7,663 bases of DNA from Aquamicrobium sp. (GCA_014860725.1 JACZJD010000785.1:1-7663); one strand, 5' to 3'; shown: positions 1 to 7,663, counted from the first letter of the stretch. The notes: generated by a model from the sequence alone, not told the origin. Made by a program: numbers and translations.

Positions 1-368
1 TGGTCGAGGCCGAGTCGGAGCTCGTCGCCGGCCACATGATCGAGTATTCCTCGACGCCGTACCTGCTGTTCATGCTCAGCGAGTACGTCGCCATCATGCT
101 GATGTGCTCGCTGACGACGGTGCTGTTCCTCGGCGGCTGGCTGCCCCCGTTCGATTTCGCCCCCTTCACCTGGGTGCCCGGCGTCATCTGGTTCGTGCTC
201 AAGGTCTGCTTCGTCTTCTTCTTCTTCGCCATCGTGAAGACGATCGTGCCGCGCTACCGCTATGACCAGCTGATGCGCCTCGGCTGGAAGATCTTCCTGC
301 CCATCTCGCTTTTCATGGTCGTGGCCACCGCGGCGTTCCTCAAGATCTGGGAGCACTACGTCGCATGA
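1..368 (+). CDS. nuoH: NADH-quinone oxidoreductase subunit H, 3' part (5' end outside window)
   Basis: Partial gene: only the last 121 codons are present, the first whole codon begins at base 3, and TGA lies at 366-368. NuoH (ND1 family) is the membrane subunit that anchors the peripheral arm and forms the base of the quinone-binding chamber. The visible part starts in the conserved cytoplasmic loop ([16 protein letters not shown]), the equivalent of the E. coli loop with ELADGYHIEYS. Three hydrophobic membrane segments follow: one around [15 protein letters not shown], one around [15 protein letters not shown], and the last around [15 protein letters not shown]. The family signatures FLGGWLPP and [14 protein letters not shown] sit between them. 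The ATG at 36 is an internal methionine and not the start, because the homologous frame stays open to the window edge. nuoI follows after 25 bases. Identification is from remembered family motifs. Confidence 0.97.
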   Translation, partial: VEAESELVAGHMIEYSSTPYLLFMLSEYVAIMLMCSLTTVLFLGGWLPPFDFAPFTWVPGVIWFVLKVCFVFFFFAIVKTIVPRYRYDQLMRLGWKIFLPISLFMVVATAAFLKIWEHYVA

Positions 369-393
369 CCGCGAACCCAACGGAGAAATCGCC

Positions 394-885
394 ATGTCAG
401 CGCTAGCCCAAGCCGCCAAGTCGGTGCTGCTCGCGGAGTTCGTGAGCGCGTTCTTCCTCGCGATGCGCCAGTTCTTCGCGCCGAAGCACACGATCAACTA
501 TCCGTTCGAGAAGGGCCCGGTCAGCCCGCGCTTCCGCGGCGAGCATGCGCTGCGCCGCTACCCGAACGGCGAGGAGCGCTGCATCGCCTGCAAGCTGTGC
601 GAGGCGATCTGCCCGGCGCAGGCCATCACCATCGAGGCCGGCCCGCGCCGCAACGACGGCACGCGCCGCACCGTGCGTTACGACATCGACATGGTGAAGT
701 GCATCTATTGCGGCTTCTGCCAGGAGGCCTGCCCGGTCGACGCCATCGTCGAGGGGCCGAATTTCGAGTTCGCGACCGAGACGCGCGAGGAACTCTACTA
801 CGACAAGGAAAAGCTGCTGGCGAACGGCGACCGCTGGGAACGCGAGATCGCCCGCAACATGGAACTCGACGCGCCCTACAGGTGA
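394..885 (+). CDS. nuoI: NADH-quinone oxidoreductase subunit I (2x[4Fe-4S] ferredoxin-type)
   Basis: A 163-residue peripheral-arm subunit (TYKY homologue) that binds clusters N6a and N6b and passes electrons toward N2 in NuoB. Both CxxCxxCxxxCP motifs are intact. The first has Cys63, Cys66, Cys69 and Cys73 ([12 protein letters not shown]). The second has Cys103, Cys106, Cys109 and Cys113 ([12 protein letters not shown]). In such tandem ferredoxin folds the last Cys of each motif usually ligates the other cluster. The N-terminal 30 residues form an amphipathic, membrane-contacting segment ([18 protein letters not shown]). This is followed by the [21 protein letters not shown] stretch typical of alphaproteobacterial and mitochondrial NuoI. 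The ATG at 394 has a good Shine-Dalgarno (GGAGAA, 382-387) and gives the usual length. No residues appear to be missing. The gene is followed by an unusually long spacer before nuoJ. Confidence 0.98.
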   Translation: MSALAQAAKSVLLAEFVSAFFLAMRQFFAPKHTINYPFEKGPVSPRFRGEHALRRYPNGEERCIACKLCEAICPAQAITIEAGPRRNDGTRRTVRYDIDMVKCIYCGFCQEACPVDAIVEGPNFEFATETREELYYDKEKLLANGDRWEREIARNMELDAPYR

Positions 886-898
886 GAGGGGCAAAGCT

Positions 899-920
899 GG
901 ACGGGCCGGGCGGCCCGTCC
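899..920 (+). other. GC-rich perfect hairpin just after nuoI
   Basis: A perfect 9-bp inverted repeat, GGACGGGCC (899-907) and GGCCCGTCC (912-920), separated by a GGGC loop, begins 13 bases after the nuoI stop codon. It has no following T-run, so it does not qualify as a standard intrinsic terminator. In RNA it would be a very stable stem-loop that could protect the 3' end of an upstream message or attenuate readthrough. Those roles are inference. It directly abuts the double-palindrome element that starts at 921. Confidence 0.6.
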
Positions 921-1022
921 GGAGCAATTCCGGGAAAGGCGCGACGCGGTTTTCCCGTCGGGATTGCGAAAAACAAGGAGACAGATCGTTTCACCGTTTC
1001 CGTGGAGCGGCGAAACGATCTA
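921..1022. repeat. RIME-like double-palindrome intergenic repeat between nuoI and nuoJ
   Basis: Two successive palindromes fill this stretch. The first pairs 924-931 with 960-967 (8 bp, one G-T pair) and 932-937 with 951-956 (6 bp), leaving a 3-base bulge at 957-959 and a 13-base loop. The second has perfect 10-bp arms, AGATCGTTTC (983-992) and GAAACGATCT (1012-1021). Its stem continues after one A-C mismatch through 994-1000 paired with 1004-1010, with two G-T pairs and a 3-base loop. The start GGAGCAATTCC, the central ATTGCG...AAAACAA and the terminal CGTTTCACCGTTTCCGTG match, from memory, an abundant intergenic repeat of Mesorhizobium and relatives. The size and two-palindrome build resemble the Rhizobium intergenic mosaic element RIME1 (about 108 bp). 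Family assignment is inference from memory; the palindromes are directly visible. It is non-coding and probably present in many genomic copies. Confidence 0.72.
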
Positions 1023-1090
1023 AGAGACACGCGGATTTCGCGGCCCGGAGGCGGGCGCGAGCCGGAGAGGGGCGGCGCTGGCCGTCCGAG

Positions 1091-1105
1091 AAGGAACCGG
1101 GGGAA
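1091..1105 (+). promoter_or_regulatory. Ribosome-binding region of nuoJ
   Basis: Two purine-rich candidates precede the nuoJ ATG at 1109: AAGGA (1091-1095, 13 bases before the ATG) and GGGGGAA (1099-1105, 3 bases before it). Neither has ideal spacing. The region between the repeat (ending at 1022) and this site is GC-rich, and I see no clear -35/-10 promoter in it. Confidence 0.4.
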
Positions 1106-1108
1106 CCC

Positions 1109-1729
1109 ATGCTGACAGGACTAGAGGCGTTCTTCTTCTATCTGTTCGCCTTCATCGCGATCGCCGCCGCCTTCATGGTGATTTCGGCGCGCAACCCGGT
1201 GCATTCCGTTCTCTGGCTGATCCTGACGTTCTTCAACGCCGCGGCGCTGTTCCTGCTGACCGGCGCCGAGTTCCTGGCGATGATCCTGCTCGTCGTCTAT
1301 GTCGGCGCGGTGGCGGTGCTGTTCCTGTTCGTCGTCATGATGCTCGACGTCGACTTCGCCGAACTGAAGCGCGGCGCGCTGCAATATGCGCCGGCCGGCG
1401 CGCTGGTCGGGCTGATCCTCGCCGCCGAGCTGATCGTCGTGGTGGGCGGCTACACCTTCGCGCCGGAACTCGCCGGCAACATCTCGCAGCCGACGCCGGC
1501 GCTGGCCGACCGCGAGAACACGGCCGCGCTCGGCGACGTCCTCTACACCACATACGTCTATTTCTTCCAGATCGCCGGGCTGGTGCTTCTGGTCGCGATG
1601 ATCGGCGCCATCGTGCTGACGCTGCGCCACAAGGAAAACATCAAGCGACAGGACGTCACCGCGCAGGTCGGCCGCACGCCGGCGACCTCGATCGAGGTGC
1701 GCAAGGTCGAGACGGGCAAGGGAGTCTGA
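1109..1729 (+). CDS. nuoJ: NADH-quinone oxidoreductase subunit J
   Basis: A 206-residue integral membrane subunit (ND6 family) at the junction between the quinone chamber and the proximal proton-translocating arm. Five hydrophobic segments are visible, at about residues 6-25, 30-51, 55-79, 94-115 and 147-171. The third is the family hallmark, the [19 protein letters not shown] region at residues 54-72. It includes Glu54 and the Tyr64-Gly66 region, where ND6 homologues carry a pi-bulge that switches during turnover. Residues 116-146 form a polar loop. The C-terminal tail from about residue 172 is charged ([10 protein letters not shown]) and cytoplasmic-like, as in other alphaproteobacterial NuoJ. 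The start at 1109 leaves the first helix complete. The gene lies 223 bases after nuoI but only 2 bases before nuoK, so it heads the tightly packed nuoJ-N block. Confidence 0.97.
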   Translation: MLTGLEAFFFYLFAFIAIAAAFMVISARNPVHSVLWLILTFFNAAALFLLTGAEFLAMILLVVYVGAVAVLFLFVVMMLDVDFAELKRGALQYAPAGALVGLILAAELIVVVGGYTFAPELAGNISQPTPALADRENTAALGDVLYTTYVYFFQIAGLVLLVAMIGAIVLTLRHKENIKRQDVTAQVGRTPATSIEVRKVETGKGV

Positions 1730-1731
1730 CC

Positions 1732-2040
1732 ATGGAAGTCGGAATCGGACATTTCCTCACCGTTTCGGCGGTGCTGTTCACCCTCGGCGTCTTCGGCATC
1801 TTCTTGAACAGGAAGAACGTCATCGTCATCCTGATGTCGGTCGAGCTGATCCTGCTCGCCGTCAACATCAACTTCGTGGCCTTCTCGGCCGTGCTCGGCG
1901 ACCTCGTCGGCCAGGTCTTCGCCCTGTTCGTGCTGACGGTGGCGGCGGCCGAGGCGGCGATCGGTCTCGCCATCCTCGTCGTGTTCTTCCGCAACCGCGG
2001 TTCGATCGACGTGGAAGACGTCAATATGATGAAGGGCTGA
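1732..2040 (+). CDS. nuoK: NADH-quinone oxidoreductase subunit K
   Basis: A 102-residue, three-helix membrane subunit (ND4L family) that forms part of the proton path between NuoJ/NuoA and NuoN. Helices lie at about residues 5-25, 29-51 and 60-86. The two membrane-buried glutamates essential in this family are present: Glu38 in [11 protein letters not shown] and Glu74 in [11 protein letters not shown]. They match E. coli NuoK Glu36 and Glu72 with an offset of two. The short polar tail ends [10 protein letters not shown]. The gene starts 2 bases after the nuoJ stop. Its Shine-Dalgarno AAGGGAG (1718-1724) lies inside the nuoJ coding end, seven bases from the ATG, which supports translational coupling. 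The length is standard for the family. Confidence 0.98.
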   Translation: MEVGIGHFLTVSAVLFTLGVFGIFLNRKNVIVILMSVELILLAVNINFVAFSAVLGDLVGQVFALFVLTVAAAEAAIGLAILVVFFRNRGSIDVEDVNMMKG

Positions 2041-2047
2041 GCGGACC

Positions 2048-4030
2048 ATGTATCACGCGATCGTCTTCCTCCCGCTGCTCGGCTTCCTGATCGCCGGCCT
2101 CTTCGGCCGCTCGATCGGCGCCAAGGCGTCGGAATACGTCACAACCGGCTTCCTCATCGTCTCGGCGGTGCTGTCGTGGGTCGCCTTCGTCACGGTCGCC
2201 TTCGGCGAGGGCACCGCCTTCACCGTTCCGGTGCTGCGCTTCCTCCAGGTCGGCGCCCTCGACGTGGCGTGGGCGCTCAGGATCGACACGCTGACGGTCG
2301 TCATGCTCGTCGTGGTCAACACGGTGTCGGCGCTGGTGCACGTCTACTCGATCGGCTACATGCACCATGACCCGCACCGGCCGCGCTTCTTCGCCTATCT
2401 GTCGCTGTTCACCTTCGCCATGCTGATGCTGGTGACGTCGGACAATCTGGTGCAGATGTTCTTCGGCTGGGAGGGCGTCGGTCTCGCCTCCTACCTGCTC
2501 ATCGGCTTCTGGTACCAGAAGCCCTCGGCCAACGCCGCCGCCATCAAGGCCTTCGTCGTCAACCGCGTCGGCGACTTCGGCTTCCTGCTCGGCCTGTTCG
2601 GCGTGTTCGTGCTGTTCGGCTCGGTCAATTTCGACACCATCTTCGCCAATGCCGCGACCATCGCCGAAAGCCCCGACCAGTCGGGCGAGGCGGTCTTCAC
2701 CTTCCTCAACTGGTCGCTGACCCAGTCCGGTGCGCTGACCGCGATCTGCCTGCTGCTGTTCATGGGCGCGATGGGCAAGTCGGCGCAGGTGCCGCTGCAC
2801 ACCTGGCTGCCGGACGCGATGGAAGGCCCGACGCCGGTCTCCGCGCTCATCCATGCCGCGACCATGGTCACGGCCGGCGTGTTCATGCTGGCGCGCCTGT
2901 CGCCGATCTTCGAACTGTCGCACGCGGCCCTTCTCGTCGTCACCTTCATCGGCGCGATCACAGCCTTCTTCGCCGCCACCGTCGGCCTGGTGCAGAACGA
3001 CATCAAGCGCGTCATCGCCTACTCGACCTGCTCGCAGCTCGGCTACATGTTCGTCGCGCTCGGCATGGGCTTCTATTCGGCGGCGATCTTCCACCTGTTC
3101 ACGCACGCCTTCTTCAAGGCGCTGCTGTTCCTCGGCTCGGGCTCGGTCATCCACGCCGTCTCCGACGAGCAGGACATGCGCAGGATGGGCGGCCTCTACA
3201 AGCTGATCCCGGCCACCTACTGGATGATGATCATCGGCACGCTGGCGCTGACCGGCGTCGGCATCCCGGCGACCATCATCGGCACGGCCGGCTTCTTCTC
3301 CAAGGACGCGATCATCGAGGGCGCGTTCGCGGCCCACAGCCCGCTCGCCGGCTTCGCCTTCACGCTGCTCGTGGTCGCGGCCGCCTTCACCAGCTTCTAC
3401 TCGTGGCGCCTGATCTTCATGACCTTCCACGGCAAGCCGCGCGCGAGCCACGAGGTCATGCACCACGTCCACGAGTCGCCGCCGGTGATGCTGGTGCCGC
3501 TCTTCATCCTCGCCGCGGGCGCGCTGTTCGCGGGCGTGATCTTCCACGACTTCTTCATCGGCCACGGCCATGACGAGTTCTGGAAGGGCGCGCTGTTCAT
3601 CCTGCCGGACAACCACATCCTGCACGACTTCCACGACGTGCCGCTGTGGGTGAAGCTCGCGCCGCTGGTGGCGATGGTGCTTGGCTTCGTCACCGCCTAC
3701 CACTTCTACATCCGCTCGCCGGAGACGCCGGTCCGCCTCGCCGAGCAGCATCGCGGGCTCTACACGTTCCTGCTGAACAAGTGGTACTTCGACGAGCTCT
3801 ACGACTTCCTGTTCGTCCGCCCGGCCAAGCGCCTCGGCCGCTTCCTGTGGAAGACCGGCGACGGCAAGGTGATCGACGGCTTCGGTCCGGACGGCGTGTC
3901 CGCCCGCGTCGTGGACGTCACCCAGCGCGTGGTGAAGCTCCAGACCGGCTATCTCTACCATTACGCATTCGCAATGCTCATCGGCGTGGCTGCGCTCGTC
4001 ACCTGGATGATGCTCGGGGGCTCGTTCTAG
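2048..4030 (+). CDS. nuoL: NADH-quinone oxidoreductase subunit L (distal antiporter-like proton channel)
   Basis: A 660-residue, multi-spanning protein (ND5 family) at the distal end of the membrane arm. It is homologous to Mrp-type Na+/H+ antiporter subunits and carries one proton channel. Visible key residues are Glu142 in [14 protein letters not shown], Lys244 in [20 protein letters not shown], His350 in [14 protein letters not shown], Lys357 in the same motif, and Lys419 in GFFSKDAI. These correspond to the E. coli Glu144/Lys229/His/Lys342/Lys399 series. After residue 460 there is a histidine-rich polar region (11 His in residues 461-529). Next come a membrane segment (about 536-555), the long amphipathic lateral helix (about 575-630) that braces NuoM and NuoN, and a final anchor (about 637-657). 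The protein is somewhat longer than E. coli NuoL (613), as is common in alphaproteobacteria. The start has GAAGGG at 2031-2036, inside nuoK, and the gap to nuoK is 7 bases. Confidence 0.98.
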   Translation: MYHAIVFLPLLGFLIAGLFGRSIGAKASEYVTTGFLIVSAVLSWVAFVTVAFGEGTAFTVPVLRFLQVGALDVAWALRIDTLTVVMLVVVNTVSALVHVYSIGYMHHDPHRPRFFAYLSLFTFAMLMLVTSDNLVQMFFGWEGVGLASYLLIGFWYQKPSANAAAIKAFVVNRVGDFGFLLGLFGVFVLFGSVNFDTIFANAATIAESPDQSGEAVFTFLNWSLTQSGALTAICLLLFMGAMGKSAQVPLHTWLPDAMEGPTPVSALIHAATMVTAGVFMLARLSPIFELSHAALLVVTFIGAITAFFAATVGLVQNDIKRVIAYSTCSQLGYMFVALGMGFYSAAIFHLFTHAFFKALLFLGSGSVIHAVSDEQDMRRMGGLYKLIPATYWMMIIGTLALTGVGIPATIIGTAGFFSKDAIIEGAFAAHSPLAGFAFTLLVVAAAFTSFYSWRLIFMTFHGKPRASHEVMHHVHESPPVMLVPLFILAAGALFAGVIFHDFFIGHGHDEFWKGALFILPDNHILHDFHDVPLWVKLAPLVAMVLGFVTAYHFYIRSPETPVRLAEQHRGLYTFLLNKWYFDELYDFLFVRPAKRLGRFLWKTGDGKVIDGFGPDGVSARVVDVTQRVVKLQTGYLYHYAFAMLIGVAALVTWMMLGGSF

Positions 4031-4033
4031 ACC

Positions 4034-5542
4034 ATGACCGACTGGCCTATCCTCTCGACGGTCACCTTCCTGCCGCTGGTCGGCGCGTTCCTGATCCTGC
4101 TGATCCGGGACGAGGGAACGGCCGCGCGCCGCAACATCCGCAACGTCGCGCTCCTGACGACGGTCTTCACCTTCATCCTCTCGCTGTTCATCTGGGCCGG
4201 GTTCGACACCTCTTATGCCGGCTTCCAGATGGTGGAGAAGGCCGGGTGGCTGGAGGCCGGGATCTCCTACCATATGGGCGTCGACGGCATCTCCATGCTG
4301 TTCGTCATCCTGACGACTTTCCTGATGCCGCTGTGCATCCTCGCCTCGTGGGAGGCGATCGAGCACCGGGTCAAGGAATACATGATCGCGTTCCTGATCC
4401 TGGAAACGCTGATGATCGGCGTGTTCTGCGCCCTCGACCTCGTGCTGTTCTACGTCTTCTTCGAGGCGGGCCTGATCCCGATGTTCATCATCATCGGCGT
4501 CTGGGGCGGCAAGCGGCGCGTCTACGCCTCGTTCAAGTTCTTCCTCTACACGCTGCTGGGCTCGGTGCTGATGCTGCTCGCCATCATGGCGATGTACTGG
4601 CAGGCCGGCACCACCGACATCCCGACGCTGCTCGCGCACGATTTCCCGGCCGGCATGCAGACATGGCTGTGGCTCGCCTTCTTCGCCTCCTTCGCGGTGA
4701 AGATGCCGATGTGGCCCGTGCACACCTGGCTGCCCGACGCCCACGTCGAGGCGCCGACGGCCGGCTCCGTGATCCTGGCCGGCATCCTCCTGAAGATGGG
4801 CGGCTACGGCTTCCTGCGCTTCTCGCTGCCGATGTTCCCGGACGCGTCGCTCTACTTCCAGCCCTTCGTGTTCACGCTGTCGGTGGTGGCCATCGTCTAC
4901 ACCTCGCTGGTGGCGCTGATGCAGGAGGACATGAAGAAGCTGATCGCCTATTCGTCGGTCGCCCATATGGGCTACGTCACGATGGGCATCTTCGCGCTCA
5001 ACGTCGAGGGCATCCAGGGCGGCATCTTCCAGATGCTGTCGCACGGCCTCGTCTCGGGCGCGCTGTTCCTGTGCGTCGGCGTCGTCTACGACCGCATGCA
5101 CACCCGCGACATCGACGCCTATGGCGGCCTCGTCAACAACATGCCGAAATATGCGGTGGTGTTCCTGATCTTCACCATGGCCAATGTCGGCCTGCCGGGC
5201 ACCTCCGGCTTCGTCGGCGAGTTCCTGTCGCTGCTCGGCGTCTTCAAGGTCAACACCTGGGTCGCGCTGTTCGCGGCGACCGGCGTCATCCTGTCGGCGG
5301 CCTATGCGCTGTGGCTCTACCGCCGCGTCGTGTTCGGCGCGCTGACCAAGGAGAGCCTCAAGGGACTTCTCGACCTCTCCTCGCGCGAGAAGGCCATCAT
5401 CTACCCGCTGGTGTTCTTCGTCATCCTCTTCGGCGTCTATCCCATCCCCGTCTTCGACGTGACGACGGCCTCGGTGAACGCCCTCGTCAACAACATCACG
5501 CTTTCCATCGAGGCCTCGCAGGCCGCCATGGCGATCCAATAA
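4034..5542 (+). CDS. nuoM: NADH-quinone oxidoreductase subunit M (antiporter-like proton channel)
   Basis: A 502-residue membrane subunit (ND4 family), the middle-distal antiporter-like channel between NuoN and NuoL. Conserved residues seen are Glu144 in [19 protein letters not shown], Lys223 in [20 protein letters not shown], Lys254 in [13 protein letters not shown], His337 in [12 protein letters not shown] and Glu396 in [10 protein letters not shown]. They align with E. coli NuoM Glu144, Lys234, Lys265, His348 and Glu407. Notably the distal residue is Glu here, whereas NuoL and NuoN have Lys at this position; this is the normal ND4 feature. About 14 hydrophobic helices are spread evenly with no break. 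The start is 3 bases after the nuoL stop. The only upstream purine tract is GGGGG at 4016-4020, 13 bases before the ATG, so initiation probably depends on ribosomes finishing nuoL. The length is normal for the family. Confidence 0.98.
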   Translation: MTDWPILSTVTFLPLVGAFLILLIRDEGTAARRNIRNVALLTTVFTFILSLFIWAGFDTSYAGFQMVEKAGWLEAGISYHMGVDGISMLFVILTTFLMPLCILASWEAIEHRVKEYMIAFLILETLMIGVFCALDLVLFYVFFEAGLIPMFIIIGVWGGKRRVYASFKFFLYTLLGSVLMLLAIMAMYWQAGTTDIPTLLAHDFPAGMQTWLWLAFFASFAVKMPMWPVHTWLPDAHVEAPTAGSVILAGILLKMGGYGFLRFSLPMFPDASLYFQPFVFTLSVVAIVYTSLVALMQEDMKKLIAYSSVAHMGYVTMGIFALNVEGIQGGIFQMLSHGLVSGALFLCVGVVYDRMHTRDIDAYGGLVNNMPKYAVVFLIFTMANVGLPGTSGFVGEFLSLLGVFKVNTWVALFAATGVILSAAYALWLYRRVVFGALTKESLKGLLDLSSREKAIIYPLVFFVILFGVYPIPVFDVTTASVNALVNNITLSIEASQAAMAIQ

Positions 5543-5544
5543 GG
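5541..5544 (+). promoter_or_regulatory. Shine-Dalgarno of nuoN overlapping the nuoM stop codon
   Basis: AAGG shares its two A residues with the TAA stop of nuoM (5540-5542) and lies 8 bases before the nuoN ATG at 5553. This spacing supports that ATG as the start and implies that translation of nuoM and nuoN is linked. Confidence 0.55.
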
Positions 5545-5552
5545 CCAGCACA

Positions 5553-6989
5553 ATGACGGCAGACCTTTCCCAGAGCCTGATCCTTGCCGCGCCCGAGCTG
5601 ATCCTCGCGGTCGGTGCCCTGGCGCTGCTGATGATCGGCGTCTTCTCAGGCGAGCGCGCCAACACGACGGTCACCGGCCTTGCGATCGCGCTGCTGTTCG
5701 GCGCCGGCGCATGGATGCTGCTCTTCGTCGGCGACGGGAGCGCCTTCGGCGACGTCTTCGTCAGCGATCCCTTCGCGCGCCTCATGAAGCTGCTCACCCT
5801 CGGCGGCTCGGTGCTGACGCTCATCATGTCGGTCGGCTTCGCCCGCGAGGAGAAGTTCGACAAGTTCGAGTATCCCGTGCTCGTCGTGCTCTCGACGCTC
5901 GGCATGCTCCTGATGGTGTCGGCCAACGACATGCTCGCGCTCTATCTCGGCCTCGAGCTGCAGTCGCTGGCGCTCTACGTCATCGCCGCGATCAACCGCG
6001 ACTCGATCCGCTCGACCGAGGCCGGCCTGAAATATTTCGTGCTCGGCGCGCTGTCCTCGGGCATGCTGCTCTACGGCATCTCGCTGGTCTACGGCTACAC
6101 CGGCAACACGAGCTTCGAGGCCATCGCCGCCGCACTCACCGGCGCCGAGCGGCAGATCGGCCTGGTTTTCGGCCTGGTCTTCGTGCTCGCCGGCCTCGTC
6201 TTCAAGATCTCGGCCGTGCCGTTCCACATGTGGACGCCCGACGTCTACGAAGGCGCGCCGACTCCCGTCACCGCCTTCTTCGCCGCCGCGCCCAAGATGG
6301 CGGCGATGGCGCTGATCGTGCGCGTCACCATGGGCGCGTTCGAGCCGGCGGCCGCCGACTGGCAGCAGATCATCGTTTTCGTCTCCATCGCCTCGATGGT
6401 GCTCGGCGCCTTCGCGGCTATCGGCCAGCGCAACATCAAGCGGCTGATGGCCTATTCGTCGATCGGCCACATGGGCTACGCGCTGGTCGGCCTCGCCGCC
6501 AATTCGCAGGCCGGCGTGCGCGGCGTCGTCATCTACATGCTGATCTATCTGGTGATGACGCTCGGCACCTTCGCCTTCATCCTCGCCATGCGGCGCAAGG
6601 AAGGCAATGTCGAGAACATCGACGAGCTCGCCGGCCTGTCCTCGACCAATCCGGTCATGGCGACCATCCTGACGGTCCAGATGTTCTCGCTCGCCGGCAT
6701 CCCCTGGCTCGCCGGCTTCTTCGGCAAGTGGTACGTCTTCCTCGCCGCCATCGACGCCGACCTCTACGCGCTCGCCGTGATCGGCGTGCTCGCCTCGGTC
6801 GTCGGCGCCTATTACTACATCCGCATCATCAAGATCATGTGGTTCGACGAATCCGCCGGCGGCTTCGAGCCGATGGCCGGCGAGCTGAAGCTGGTACTCG
6901 GCGCCTCGGGGGCGTTCGTCTTCTTCTATCCGCTGATCGGCGGCATCGTCGGGCGCCTGGCAGACACCGCCGCCAGGACGTTCTTCTGA
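5553..6989 (+). CDS. nuoN: NADH-quinone oxidoreductase subunit N (proximal antiporter-like proton channel)
   Basis: A 478-residue membrane subunit (ND2 family), the antiporter-like channel closest to NuoK and NuoJ. The conserved series is present: Glu135 in [14 protein letters not shown], Lys160 in [15 protein letters not shown], Lys218 in [20 protein letters not shown], Lys248 in [12 protein letters not shown], and Lys392 in GFFGKWYVF. These parallel E. coli NuoN Glu133, Lys158, Lys217, Lys247 and Lys395. Roughly 14 hydrophobic helices are visible with no interruption. The TM7-TM8 lysine motif ([18 protein letters not shown]) is the cognate of the HTWLPD motifs in NuoL and NuoM, which shows the shared ancestry of the three subunits. 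The start at 5553 is supported by an AAGG that overlaps the nuoM stop. This is the last nuo gene; no terminator-like hairpin with a T-run follows, and birA starts 4 bases later. Confidence 0.98.
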   Translation: MTADLSQSLILAAPELILAVGALALLMIGVFSGERANTTVTGLAIALLFGAGAWMLLFVGDGSAFGDVFVSDPFARLMKLLTLGGSVLTLIMSVGFAREEKFDKFEYPVLVVLSTLGMLLMVSANDMLALYLGLELQSLALYVIAAINRDSIRSTEAGLKYFVLGALSSGMLLYGISLVYGYTGNTSFEAIAAALTGAERQIGLVFGLVFVLAGLVFKISAVPFHMWTPDVYEGAPTPVTAFFAAAPKMAAMALIVRVTMGAFEPAAADWQQIIVFVSIASMVLGAFAAIGQRNIKRLMAYSSIGHMGYALVGLAANSQAGVRGVVIYMLIYLVMTLGTFAFILAMRRKEGNVENIDELAGLSSTNPVMATILTVQMFSLAGIPWLAGFFGKWYVFLAAIDADLYALAVIGVLASVVGAYYYIRIIKIMWFDESAGGFEPMAGELKLVLGASGAFVFFYPLIGGIVGRLADTAARTFF

Positions 6990-6993
6990 CGGG

Positions 6994-7663
6994 ATGGGCT
7001 TTTCGCTCGCGCCGACCGCCGCGGCGGCCGGATACCGCCTCGAAGCCTTCGACACGGTCGGCTCGACCAATGCCGTGGCCCTCGAGCGCGCCAGGGACGG
7101 CGACCCGGGCCGCATCTGGTTCGTCTCGAAGCGCCAGGAGGCGGGCAGGGGACGCCGTGGCCGGGCGTGGGCGACGGAGGACGGCAACCTTGCCGCGACC
7201 CTGCTGCTGGTGCCCGATTTCGAGCTGAAGCAGGCGGCCACGCTCGGCTTCGTCGCCGGCCTCGCGCTCGCCGATGCGCTCGCGGCCGCGGCGCCCGACA
7301 TCAAGCTGAGGATCGGCGTCGACAGCGGCGACGTCGTCACCGGAAGCGGCCGCTTTGCGCTCAAATGGCCGAACGACGTGCTCGCCGACGGCGCCAAGCT
7401 CTCCGGCATCCTTCTCGAATCGGCGATGCTCGACGGGCAGCGCTTCGCGCTCGCCATCGGCATCGGCGTCAACGTCGTCAGCCATCCCGCGGACACGCCC
7501 TATCCGGCGACCTCGCTTGCCGCGCTCGGAAGCGCCTGCGATGCCGAGCGCCTGTTTCTGGCGCTGTCCGACGCCTGGGTCGAGAATGAGCGCATCTGGG
7601 CCGCCGGCAGGGGGCTCGCGGCCATCCGCAACCGCTGGCTCGACCGCGCCGCCGGCCTCGGCG
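6994..7663 (+). CDS. birA: Biotin--[acetyl-CoA-carboxylase] ligase, 5' part (3' end outside window)
   Basis: This reading frame runs open from the ATG at 6994 to the window end (223 codons plus one base), so the C-terminal part is missing. The product activates biotin with ATP to biotinyl-AMP and transfers it to the acceptor lysine of carboxylases in the cytoplasm. The catalytic signatures are clear: GSTN (residues 23-26), the biotinyl-AMP loop GRGRRGRAW (51-59), KWPNDVL (124-130), KLSGILLE (135-142) with Lys135 at the position of E. coli Lys183, and GIGVNV (156-161). Protein begins only about 20 residues before the GSTN motif, so there is no N-terminal winged-helix domain. This is therefore a group I ligase, not a bifunctional repressor. 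The start is the only nearby ATG, with no strong Shine-Dalgarno (AGGA at 6975-6978 is 15 bases away). Its gap to nuoN is 4 bases, so it is probably cotranscribed with nuo. Confidence 0.93.
   Translation, partial: MGFSLAPTAAAAGYRLEAFDTVGSTNAVALERARDGDPGRIWFVSKRQEAGRGRRGRAWATEDGNLAATLLLVPDFELKQAATLGFVAGLALADALAAAAPDIKLRIGVDSGDVVTGSGRFALKWPNDVLADGAKLSGILLESAMLDGQRFALAIGIGVNVVSHPADTPYPATSLAALGSACDAERLFLALSDAWVENERIWAAGRGLAAIRNRWLDRAAGLG

Noticed and set aside
899..920. Intrinsic terminator after nuoI
   Set aside because: The stem is strong but is followed by GGAGCAATTCC instead of a T-run, and co-functional nuo genes continue downstream on the same strand.
964..992. Possible sigma-70 promoter in the nuoI-nuoJ spacer (TTGCGA, then CGTTTC 17 bases later)
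   Set aside because: The -35-like hexamer is part of the palindromic repeat and the -10 position bears no resemblance to TATAAT. A promoter cannot be supported from sequence alone.
597..1115. Small gene in the nuoI-nuoJ spacer
   Set aside because: Open frames crossing the spacer are extensions of shadow frames of nuoI with Arg/Gly-rich translations. They have no recognisable motif, and the spacer is dominated by palindromes.
3646..5556. A 636-codon plus-strand frame overlapping nuoL and nuoM
   Set aside because: Arginine/proline-rich out-of-frame translation of nuoL and nuoM. The true frames contain the conserved antiporter motifs.
2021..5932. A 1303-codon open frame on the minus strand opposite nuoK-nuoN
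   Set aside because: Its translation is low-complexity (rich in R, H, D, E, Q), matches no family I know, and lies opposite genes with clear motifs. Strong G/C third-position bias removes stop codons on the opposite strand in GC-rich genomes. It is a shadow frame.
5646..7496. A 616-codon minus-strand open frame opposite nuoN and birA
   Set aside because: Same explanation: biased composition, no recognisable domain, and fully overlapped by two well-supported genes.
1..7663. A previously undescribed defence, mobile or biosynthetic system
   Set aside because: All coding space is explained by nuoH-nuoN and birA with intact family signatures. I saw no transposase, integrase, tRNA, CRISPR array or compositional break.

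Overview
This window is the distal half of a bacterial respiratory complex I (NADH:quinone oxidoreductase, nuo) operon followed by the start of a biotin-protein ligase gene. All genes lie on the + strand in the order nuoH (3' end only), nuoI, nuoJ, nuoK, nuoL, nuoM, nuoN, birA (5' part only). The DNA is GC-rich with a strong G/C preference at third codon positions. The protein sequences are closest to what I remember of Rhizobiales (Hyphomicrobiales), especially the Mesorhizobium/Phyllobacteriaceae group. The nuoN-birA linkage is also typical of that order. I cannot assign a genus without a database search.

Layout. Bases 1-368 hold the last 121 codons of nuoH. nuoI (394-885) encodes the peripheral 2x[4Fe-4S] subunit. 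A 223-base spacer (886-1108) follows. It is the only sizeable non-coding stretch, and it contains a compact GC-rich hairpin (899-920) and then a roughly 102-bp element made of two consecutive palindromes (921-1022). The element resembles the RIME-type intergenic repeats of rhizobia. After it, nuoJ (1109-1729), nuoK (1732-2040), nuoL (2048-4030), nuoM (4034-5542), nuoN (5553-6989) and birA (6994 to the window end) are packed with gaps of only 2, 7, 3, 10 and 4 bases. They look like one transcription unit. I see no convincing promoter or intrinsic terminator anywhere.

How the genes work together. NuoH forms the membrane base of the quinone site. NuoI carries clusters N6a and N6b toward the terminal cluster. 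NuoJ and NuoK form the proximal membrane arm. NuoL, NuoM and NuoN are the three antiporter-like proton channels. The glutamate/lysine/histidine series needed for proton translocation is present in NuoK, NuoL, NuoM and NuoN, so the enzyme looks fully functional. BirA biotinylates carboxylases and has no direct role in complex I. Its position is a conserved neighbourhood rather than a pathway link.

Novelty. This is core-genome sequence, and I found no undescribed system. The item most worth a second look is the double-palindrome element inside the nuo operon, which could set different mRNA levels for nuoA-I and nuoJ-N. Lesser points are a histidine-rich loop in NuoL and a biotin ligase that lacks the DNA-binding domain.
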